Shown piece after piece: positions 48,499 to 64,000 of a stretch of 64,000 bases of DNA (position 1 is the first letter of the stretch; every line of letters starts with the position of its first letter). This DNA comes from Ephydatia muelleri (Eukaryota > Porifera > Demospongiae > Spongillida > Spongillidae). The notes beneath the pieces were generated by a model. It saw only the letters and a list, made by a program, of their open reading frames with translations. It ran no database searches and had not been told where the DNA came from. The position numbers and the translations under genes were made by a program. The stretch is taken from NCBI GenBank assembly GCA_013339895.1, contig JABACO010000018.1, forward strand, positions 6,064,207-6,128,206, given 5' to 3'.

Positions 48499-48598
48499 CA
48501 TAACAGTCCACGCGTGGAAGCAATTACGTCATTAAATGAAGGCACCAGTTATTGAATATTAATTGTAGTTATCTTGGATGGATGTTAAACATTATCCA

Positions 48599-48870
48599 CA
48601 AGTAAATAAAAACATTCTCTAGGAGAAAGTTGGTGGGATATAGGATTTGAATGGCAATTGGTGGTGTAAAAAAAGGTCTTATCAGAAGGGAAAATGTAAT
48701 AGTCCTATATTAAGCACATTTCTAGGGCATGTGTTGTTTCTGTGCTAAATATAGGACTATTACATTTTCCCTTCTGATAAGACCTTGTTTCCTTGCTTTT
48801 TACACCACCAATTGCCATTCAAATCCTATATCCCACCAACTTTCTCCTAGAGAATGTTTTTATTTACTTG
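48599..48870. mobile_element. MITE with about 115-nt inverted arms
   Basis: CAAGTAAATAAAAACATTCT through GGTAATGTAATAGTCCTATA-type sequence is repeated in inverted form around a loop of about 40 nt, including the internal ACACCACCAATTGCCATTCA block. A degenerate relative lies at 38572-38740. No coding capacity. Confidence 0.85.
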
Positions 48871-49059
48871 TTTCATTGATTTTTTTCTATGTACAACAGG
48901 TTGTGTGACGTCATGTGTGTGCCATTTGCTAAGACATGTAGAACTATGAACGAAGCTAAGCGATCCGATATCAGAACTAAAGTTTTAGTTAAAGGCGGGA
49001 TGCGTGTTTGAATCATCATAATTATTTAATAACATTAACATTAGTAGTTATACATACAA

Positions 49060-50118
49060 TAATGGTTCACATTACGGTCTCGTCCTTCACCGCCTCTTCC
49101 ACGTCGCCCTCTTCCTTCTCTTACATATCGTTGTCCTCTATCTCTCCCATCTCGTCCTCTTCCACCTCGTCCTCTATCTCCTCGTCCTCGTCGTCTGCCA
49201 TCTCGGCCTCGTCCTGGATGTGGCGAAGGTGGTGTTGGATGTGGCGAAGGTGGCGTTGGATGTGGCGAAGGTGGTGTTGGATGTGGCGAAGGTGGTGTTG
49301 GATGTGGCGAAGGTGGTGCTGGACGTGGGGAAGGTGGTGTTGGAGGTGGCGAAGGTGGTGCTGGAGGTGGCGAAGGTGGTGCTGGACGTGGCGAAGGTGG
49401 TGCTGGACGTGGCGAAGGTGGTGCTGGACGTGGCGAAGGTGGTGCTGGACGTGGCGAAGGTGGTGCTGGATGTGGCGAAGGTGGTGCTGGACGTGGCGAA
49501 GGTGGTGCTGGACGTGGCGAAGGTGGTGCTGGACGTGGCGAAGGTGGTGCTGGACGTGGTGAAGGTGGTGCTGGACGTGGGGAAGGGGGGGTGCTGGACG
49601 TGGTGAAGGTGGTGCTGGACGTGGCGAAGGTGGTGCTGGATGTGGCGAAGGTGGTGCTGGACGTGGCGAAGGTGGTGCTGGAAGTGGCGAAGGTGGTGCT
49701 GGACGTGGGGAAGGTGGTGTTGGATGTGGCGAAGGTGGTGCTGGATGTGGCGAAGGTGGTGTTGGATGTGGCAAAGGTGGTGTTGGATGTGGCGAAGGTG
49801 GTGCTGGATGTGGCGAAGGTGGTGCTGGATGTGGCGAAGGTGGTGCTGGATGTGGCGAAGGTGGTGCTGGATGTGGCGAAGGTGGTGCTGGATGTGGCGA
49901 AGGTGGTGCTGGATGTGGCGAAGGTGGTGCTGGATGTGGCGAAGGTGGTGCTGGACGTGGAGAAGGTGGTGTTGGACGTGGGGAAGGTGGTGCTGGACGG
50001 GGTCCAGCACTGCCATCATCTTCGCCATCTCCCCATCACCCCCGCCTTCTAAAATCCGCTCTATTTCCATTACTTCGTCTCTCGTGATGACGTGCTCCAT
50101 ATGCTGCGATGTGAGCAT
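49060..50118 (-). CDS. hypothetical Pro-rich heptad-repeat protein with RG-rich tail
   Basis: On the minus strand an ATG at 50118 opens MLTSQHMEHVITRDEVMEIE, followed by about 37 copies of a 21-nt unit. One frame of the unit reads PPSPHPA/PPSPRPA. After the array the same frame continues GRGRDGRRRGRGDRGRGGRG for more than 40 residues, an RGG-like tail. The start, the array and the tail are in one frame only if two G-run length changes are discounted (one near 50030, one at about 49587-49593 where a unit is 2 nt longer). Other frames read HIQHHLR or TTFATSS, so which frame is used, or whether it is a gene at all, is open. Confidence 0.3.
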
Positions 50119-50740
50119 GTGCAGAACTGGTACACACCTTTTGTGCTAACCATGGGTGCGTCTTGCAAAAGGCATCATTTAACTGAACTAGTAAAGTGCT
50201 ATTCTAAAGAATAGCCTTTTCGAGGCCACCCTTATACTCGCTTAGTACGATATCCTTTGGTTCGTACAGAGAGTAGCTAGAGTGAAAAAGGAAGTGCGTA
50301 CATGCAACATTATGTATGTGCTAAACTATATACACCAAGGCTTGAAAGTTATTCTCTTACATGCAACAGTTGCCCACTAAAATAGTTTCATGCCATGAAA
50401 TCCTATGTAAACTGAAGCCATTCTGATTCAATGCACAGATGATATCAGCAACCATGACAATTGTGTCACATTGCACTAGTAACTGCATGCATATGCGCAT
50501 CTCATAGGTCTGGAATGGATCTAAAGTCTCTTCCAACATTACATAACGACAGTGACAAAAGGCAACGCTGGCGCAACATTTCAGCTAATGTCATATACAA
50601 ACTAAGCTTAAGAGAAGGTTACTACATTTACATACCTTTGAATAACTTTGTCGGTAGTACTTTTTCGATGGCCTCGTTGGTTTTGCACGGTACTACGCTT
50701 AGCCTTCCCGTACCGCACTCTCTTCGCCAAGCGAGCACAT

Positions 50741-51118
50741 TCAGGATTCTCCCAATAACGTTTCCTTTAGCGGACCGTTTCTTTTTTGGGTCTGCTTTAT
50801 AACGTTTGCGTTCAGCGGTCTGTTTCTTTTCTGGGTCTGCTTGATACCGCTCGCGTTCAGCGGTCTGTTTCTTTTCTGGCTCTGCTTGATAGCTTTCGCG
50901 TTTAGCTGATGACCGTTTCTTTTCTGGGTCTGCATGATACCGCTCGCGTTCAGCGTCTGTTTCTTTTCTGGCTCTGCTTGATACCGCTCGCGTTCAGCGG
51001 TCCGTTTCTTTTCTTGGTCTGCTTTGTAGGATGCCCGTGCCGATTCTAAAACATCGTCTCGAACTTCAAGGTATTTCGCACGTCGTTTCGCTCGTTTCTT
51101 TTTCTGACGTGAAGGCAT
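50741..51118 (-). CDS. basic/acidic repeat protein exon (RYxADPEKK repeats)
   Basis: An ATG at 51118 gives MPSRQKKKRAKRRAKYLEVR, then repeats of about 15 residues of the type ERERYQAEPEKKQTA, encoded by 45-48-nt units. One unit lacks a G (at about 50954, CAGCGTCTG against CAGCGGTCTG in its sisters). This moves the remaining repeats out of frame. Such repeats are seen at the N-termini of transposon-encoded helicase-like or unknown proteins in sponges and cnidarians. No other domain is visible. Confidence 0.4.
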   Translation of the reverse strand: MPSRQKKKRAKRRAKYLEVRDDVLESARASYKADQEKKRTAERERYQAEPEKKQTLNASGIMQTQKRNGHQLNAKAIKQSQKRNRPLNASGIKQTQKRNRPLNANVIKQTQKRNGPLKETLLGES

Positions 51119-51145
51119 TGAGGAAAACAACTTCACAGGTTTCAC

Positions 51146-52663
51146 GCCAAAACGACGATTTCACCGAAACATACACTGTACCGTGCATTTATTTTTTAGA
51201 TATCTAATTATACGTACATAAGACGTATAATTAGATATACGTCTTACATAAGCCGTATAGTCGTATAGTCGATTGTTTACCAATATATATTTGATCCATA
51301 AAGGACCTCTTCCAGCCAATTGTGAAGCTATTGGTGAAAATTACATCGTTTAAAAGTGTTCCTAACCCGAGTTGTGCATTGCCAAGAAGGAGAAGAAGGA
51401 GACCCGCCCATTGTCCGGGACTGGGTACGAGGACGGACAGTACCCTTTTGTTCTCTACAACCGCGCGGTTCTACGACATGAAACAAAAACGAAACTGCTC
51501 ATTTTTTACTTATAGATCGATTGCTTAAACAAGCTAAACGATCCGATCATCGGGAGTCTTGTTACAGACGGGTCGCGTATTTTTAATTATTTCATAGCAG
51601 GGGTCAAATCCTATATGGAAGTTTCTAACGAAACTTCCGATTACGGCCATTTAGGGTACCGGGTGCAAGCTATACATTTTTGGACCAAATGAATGTGCTT
51701 CGGGATGAGAGAACCGTAATTAAATAACAAAACTGCGATTGCAAATTTCTAGTACACGCTTATATGTATGACTGCTCGCCAGCGTGCTAGGCACGTGTAA
51801 ACCTCCACCCCTTAATGATTGGCCGGAGCCTTTATTGTAGGCATGTGGGGTGGCTACCGTTGGCAGTTATTAATGGTGCGTTACTGTTGATGCCAGCGCC
51901 TGTCTAGTTGCAAGGTGGTTACAAGTTCACAACGCTCAAGTCGCACCCTAGCCGAGTATTCATGCGCGCAATCACCTGTCTCGCACATGATATTGAAACG
52001 CACATCATGTCCACCCAACCTTGCATGCATGCATGTAGGTCAGTCTGTTTCACATGCTGCAAAAGATGTCGGGAGACATGTGAGAATATCCGCTTTAATA
52101 ACACTGTATGCATTCAAACACATTCAAATTAACCCACCCGCCACACACACATATATACACACACGCACCCCAACTCCGCACATTCTTCCGCAAATACACA
52201 CCACACGCGTATGAACAGCCATACACGCATATCCTCTATGAGCCAACCAAGGTAACATTCCGCAGTCACAGGTTGATCATCCATACACTCGATCCTCACC
52301 ACGTCAGAGAAGACTATGTGAATGGTCTCTCCCAGATGTAGGGAATGAAAGCTCAGTCGTGGGTAAGGCTGGGGACCTACCATTGAGGTGCTTAAGTCTA
52401 TGCGCTATGCCTAATGAGGCGCATGTATGGTGCACGGAGTGATGAGTGATGGTGGTGTGTGGAGGGAATGTGTGTGGAAGTCCGATCATGAGCAAAGGGA
52501 TGGTGGAGGGATGGTGTCACGTGCCGTGTAGCACACTGATGTACTGTTAGGTACATTGAACCTACCAAGTGAACTTTGGTTTTGTTCAAGCCCAGGTGAA
52601 CGAACAATTCCTAGCGACCCTTCCCAAATTGATCCGAACATTTTCGAAGCCGTACTTAACCAC
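51146..52663. other. intergenic, one possible minor exon
   Basis: A short palindrome (TCTAATTATACG with CGTATAATTAGA) lies at about 51200-51240. A minus-strand frame at about 52240-52383 (SFHSLHLGETIHIVFSDVVR, IECMDDQPVTAECYLG) looks protein-like but is unassigned. Nothing else is supported. Confidence 0.3.
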
Positions 52664-52957
52664 CTAGTTCATAATAAAGGTGTGAGCGATGCTAGGCGTT
52701 TCTCCCATTTGGTTTAGAAAGCTTAATTCGGCCGAAAGAGTACGCTCCACTGTGAGCTTGCTAGCACAGCTAGAAAATAAATAATGTATGCTCGTGTACT
52801 GATCAGCATTCAAAAGTAAACACTCCTCTAGAATTACTATATAATCTAGTGTACGTGCTTCGGAATATACGGGTTGAACTATACTACAGTATAGACTACA
52901 AATTGCAATGAATCCTACAACTGAACAGAACGCTGGTTTCCCAATCGCACACATCAT
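52664..52957 (-). CDS. small putative secreted protein
   Basis: This 97-codon frame begins with a signal-peptide-like stretch, PAFCSVVGFIAICSLYCSIV, followed by QPVYSEARTLDY. No family is recognised, no homologue in the window is seen, and the downstream splice structure is unknown. It could be chance. Confidence 0.25.
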   Translation of the reverse strand: MMCAIGKPAFCSVVGFIAICSLYCSIVQPVYSEARTLDYIVILEECLLLNADQYTSIHYLFSSCASKLTVERTLSAELSFLNQMGETPSIAHTFIMN

Positions 52958-53436
52958 ATTTGATTGAACACAAATATCAAACAGAACACCGCGATCCCCG
53001 GCTTTGAAAGAATGAGAACAGAAAAAACTTCAACTAGACCAATCAAACTACTTTGTGTTGCTTGTTATAGTATTAATACCGCCTTCGATTGGCCCTAGCG
53101 CAGGCCTATGCTAACAATGCACAGCAATTGAAATATAGAGATAGACCCCATTACGACATAGTGCGCATGAGGGCCGCGGGTACTATTTAGTATGAATTTA
53201 CATATAGGTTTTGCAGGGGACTTGGGCATTATACATTATTGCAATCGCTGCTTTAGCTTTAGCCATCATAACAGCCCACACCGAGTATGCACATCGCAAA
53301 TTACGTCAGCTAAATAATTAATTTCCCACGTTTAATAAACGTTTGAAGAAATATTATTAGTTCATCTGCATATGGCGGGAAAGAGGTCTCCCTGTTCTTC
53401 CAAAAGGCAGTAATTTTATTCCTTCACAATTCAGAG
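52958..53436. promoter_or_regulatory. putative SPT16 promoter region
   Basis: This is the gap before the SPT16 ATG. It contains the sequence similar to 48470-48540 (CATCATAACAG-CCACACC with TTACGTCA nearby). No TATA box can be assigned with confidence. Confidence 0.3.
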
Positions 53437-60319
<6,883 letters not shown>

Positions 60320-60439
60320 GTGAGTAGTCAAACATTGCCCCAGGTGATGCTATATGTCCTGTTTTCAGTGTGGTCTTCTGTGTCTAACACTTCTCTCTTT
60401 TTCATTCTTCCCTGTTCCTGGTGGGGTAGTGGTCGTTTC

Positions 60440-60760
60440 ATCCCCACTGTTCCCTTGTGTGTAATCTCTTGGTATCAATGTCCCCTTGTGTATAATCTCT
60501 TGGTATCAATGTCCCCTTGTGTATAATCTCTTGGTATCAATGTTCCCTTGTGTGTAATCTCTTGGTATCAATGTCCCCTTGTGTATAATCTCTTGGTATC
60601 AATGTTCCCTTGTGTGTAATCTCTTGGTATCAATGTCCCCTTGTGTATAATCTCTTGGTATCAATGTCCCCTTGTGTATAATCTCTTGGTATCAATGTTC
60701 CCTTGTGTGTAATCTCTTGGTATCAATGTTCCCTTGTGTGTAATCTCTTGGTATCAATTC
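60440..60760. repeat. 31-nt minisatellite, about 10 copies
   Basis: Units TCCCCTTGTGTATAATCTCT plus TGGTATCAATG, alternating with a TTCCCTTGTGTGTAA form, downstream of SPT16 exon 15. Confidence 0.95.
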
Positions 60761-61105
60761 TGCTTCCTTATTTCCATACCGTTCTTCCTTGTGCACGTTA
60801 ATGCTCATTATTGTTACCTCGGATCGGATGTGGTGTTGATATGCATGTGATGAGGTCCAAGTGCACCATGTGGTCCTCTTAACACCTTCTTATTGTGTTC
60901 ATGTGACATTATCATCTCCTATTTCAGCTAAATATCTAAAATTTTCAATTAAAGAAAGCTGTAACTGTACTAGAAAAACAACACAGATACATTTGTATTC
61001 TAATTATAGAATGCTACCATTAGTACACTTTTACTTTGACTTGACGAGCTCAATGAGAAACTTTAACATTAAAACTTCCAAATGACTTACAATCCTTTTC
61101 CTTCC

Positions 61106-64000
61106 TGATTGTGTGTGTCCACCCTGTGCTCCATGTGATTATGATTGTGTGTGTCCACCCTGTGCTCCATGTGATTATGATTGTGTGTGTCCACCCTGTG
61201 CTCCATGTGATTATGATTGTGTGTGTCCACCCTGTGCTCCATGTGATTATGATTGTGTGTGTCCACCCTGTGCTCCATGTGATTATGATTGTGTGTGTCC
61301 ACCCTGTGCTCCATGTGATTATGATTATGTGTGTCCACCCTGTGCTCCATGTGATTATGATTATGTGTGTCCACCCTGTGCTCCATGTGATTATGTGTGT
61401 CCACCCTGTGCTCCATGTGATTATGATTGTGTGTGTCCACCCTGTGCTCCATGTGATTATGATTGTGTGTGTCCACCCTGTGCTCCATGTGATTATGTGT
61501 GTCCACCCTGTGCTCCATGTGATTATGATTGTGTGTGTCCACCCTGTGCTCCATGTGATTATGATTGTGTGTGTCCACCCTGTGCTCCATGTGATTATGA
61601 TTGTGTGTGTCCACCCTGTGCTCCATGTGATTATGATTATGTGTGTCCACCCTGTGCTCCATGTGATTATGATTGTGTGTGTCCACCCTGTGCTCCATGT
61701 GATTATGATTGTGTGTGTCCACCCTGTGCTCCATGTGATTATGATTGTCCACCCTGTGCTCCATGTGATTATGTGTGTCCACCCTGTGCTCCATGTGATC
61801 ATGATTATGTGTGTCCACCCTGTGCTCCATGTGATCATGATTGTGTGTGTCCACCCTGTGCTCCATGTGATCATGATTATGTGTGTCCACCCTGTGCTCC
61901 ATGTGATCATGATTGTGTGTGTCCACCCTGTGCTCCATGTGATTATGATTATGTGTGTCCACCCTGTGCTCCATGTGATTATGATTATGTGTGTCCACCC
62001 TGTGCTCCATGTGATTATGATTATGTGTGTCCACCCTGTGCTCCATGTGATCATGATTGTGTGTGTCCACCCTGTGCTCCATGTGATTATGATTGTGTGT
62101 GTCCACCCTGTGCTCCATGTGATTATGATTGTGTGTGTCCACCCTGTGCTCCATGTGATTATGATTGTGTGTGTCCACCCTGTGCTCCATGTGATCATGA
62201 TTGTGTGTGTCCACCCTGTGCTCCATGTGATCATGATTGTGTGTGTCCACCCTGTGCTCCATGTGATTATGATTGTGTGTGTCCACCCTGTGCTCCATGT
62301 GATTATGATTATGTGTGTCCACCCTGTGCTCCATGGATCATGATTGTGTGTGTCCACCCTGTGCTCCATGTGATCATGATTGTGTGTCCACCCTGTGCTC
62401 CATGTGATCATGATTGTGTGTGTCCACCCTGTGCTCCATGTGATCATGATTGTGTGTGTCCACCCTGTGCTCCATGTGATTATGATTGTGTGTGTCCACC
62501 CTGTGCTCCATGTGATTATGATTGTGTGTGTCCACCCTGTGCTCCATGTGATTATGATTGTGTGTGTCCACCCTGTGCTCCATGTGATTATGATTGTGTG
62601 TGTCCACCCTGTGCTCCATGTGATTATGATTGTGTGTCCACCCTGTGCTCCATGTGATTATGATTGTGTGTGTCCACCCTGTGCTCCATGTGATTATGAT
62701 TGTGTGTCCACCCTGTGCTCCATGTGATTATGATTATGTGTGTCCACCCTGTGCTCCATGTGATTATGATTGTGTGTGTCCACCCTGTGCTCCCATGTGA
62801 TTATGATTATGTGTGTCCACCCTGTGCTCCATGTGATTATGATTGTGTGTGTCCACCCTGTGCTCCATGTGATTATGTGTGTCCACCCTGTGCTCCATGT
62901 GATCATGATTGTGTGTCCACCTGTGCTCCATGTGATCATGATTGTGTGTGTCCACCCTGTGCTCCATGTGATTATGATTGTGTGTGTCCACCCTGTGCTC
63001 CATGTGATCATGATTGTGTGTGTCCACCCTGTGCTCCATGTGATCATGATTGTGTGTGTCCACCCTGTGCTCCATGTGATCATGATTGTGTGTGTCCACC
63101 CTGTGCTCCATGTGATCATGATTGTGTGTGTCCACCCTGTGCTCCATGTGATTATGATTGTGTGTGTCCACCCTGTGCTCCATGTGATTATGATTGTGTG
63201 TGTCCACCCTGTGCTCCATGTGATTATGATTGTGTGTGTCCACCCTGTGCTCCATGTGATTATGATTGTGTGTGTCCACCCTGTGCTCCATGTGATTATG
63301 ATTGTGTGTCCACCCTGTGCTCCATGTGATTATGATTGTGTGTGTCCACCCTGTGCTCCATGTGATTATGATTGTGTGTCCACCCTGTGCTCCATGTGAT
63401 TATGATTGTGTGTGTCCACCCTGTGCTCCATGTGATTTATGATTGTGTGGTCCACCCTGTGCTCCATGTGATTATGATTGTGTGTCCACCCTGTGCTCCA
63501 TGTGATTATGTGTGTCCACCCTGTGCTCCATGTGATTATGATTATGTGTGTCCACCCTGTGCTCCATGTGATTATGTGTGTCCACCCTGTGCTCCATGTG
63601 ATTATGATTGTGTGTGTCCACCCTGTGCTCCATGTGATTATGATTATGTGTGTCCACCCTGTGCTCCATGTGATTATGATTGTGTGTGTCCACCCTGTGC
63701 TCCATGTGATTATGATTATGTGTGTCCACCCTGTGCTCCATGTGATTATGATTGTGTGTGTCCACCCTGTGCTCCATGTGATTATGTGTGTCCACCCTGT
63801 GCTCCATGTGATCATGATTGTGTGTCCACCCTGTGCTCCATGTGATCATGATTGTGTGTGTCCACCCTGTGCTCCATGTGATTATGATTGTGTGTGTCCA
63901 CCCTGTGCTCCATGTGATTATGATTGTGTGTCCACCCTGTGCTCCATGTGATTATGATTGTGTGTGTCCACCCTGTGCTCCATGTGATTATGATTGTGTG
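61106..64000. repeat. 36-nt minisatellite, about 80 copies, running off the window
   Basis: The main unit is CCACCCTGTGCTCCATGTGA plus TTATGATTGTGTGTGT (36 nt). 30-nt and 34-nt shorter units and a TCATGATT variant are mixed in. Because 36 and 30 are multiples of three, long frames stay open on both strands (for example a Cys-rich 12-residue repeat read from 61113), but there is no start context or neighbouring exon to support translation. It probably lies in an SPT16 intron. Confidence 0.95.

Noticed and set aside
48123..48503. 126-codon plus-strand ORF
   Set aside because: No recognisable domain, and it overlaps a more plausible minus-strand first exon; support is too weak for a CDS entry.
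61050..64000. Frames of 400-500 codons on both strands
   Set aside because: Several overlapping frames are open at once because the repeat unit is 36 nt without stops; not treated as genes.

Overview
This is a eukaryotic nuclear window, most probably from an early-branching animal; a demosponge is my best guess. Genes are split by short GT-AG introns. There is no operon layout. Recognisable host genes are two mucolipin-type TRP channels (TRPML), an SPT16/FACT subunit and a DUF288/STELLO-like protein. The mobile DNA (a piggyBac relict, a DUF6589 gene, a non-LTR family, a gag-like piece with a Cys/His knuckle) resembles material I associate with sponge and cnidarian genomes. The species call is inference.

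Layout: 1-3084 holds a 43-nt minisatellite and little else. 3085-22897 is a transposon-dense block. Minus-strand exons of a DUF288/STELLO-like gene lie at its two ends (3883-5391 and 22314-22897). Between them sit a folded inverted repeat with a nested hAT-like MITE (6956-8110), a piggyBac relict (about 8420-9893), a DUF6589 gene split by a retroelement (10399-13051), a 5'-truncated non-LTR copy with an A-tail (13465-15082) and a 6.9-kb element with 783-bp terminal inverted repeats (15181-22120). 22898-28780 is another inverted-repeat complex around a gag-like fragment, plus MITEs.

29831-47011 holds two TRPML genes in tandem on the minus strand, each with 13 exons and matching exon order. I could define nearly every splice site. 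Their introns are filled with minisatellites, several of which abut or incorporate splice junctions. 47012-53436 carries MITEs and two low-complexity hypothetical genes. 53437-60319 (plus strand) gives 15 exons of an SPT16 homologue (about 443 residues, the N-terminal aminopeptidase-like domain). The gene runs off the window behind a 36-nt minisatellite that fills 61106-64000.

The most unusual features are these. (1) Minisatellites appear to have grown out of exon-intron junctions (TRPML copy 1 exon 10 acceptor, TRPML copy 2 exon 4 donor, SPT16 exon 8 donor), so whole arrays carry splice-site-like motifs. (2) A gene-conversion tract is shared by the two TRPML copies. (3) Both TRPML copies and the DUF288 gene carry single-base length changes in C/G runs, which are either consensus errors or pseudogenisation. 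(4) Several nested or truncated mobile elements have precise target-site duplications. No CRISPR, rRNA or tRNA was recognised.
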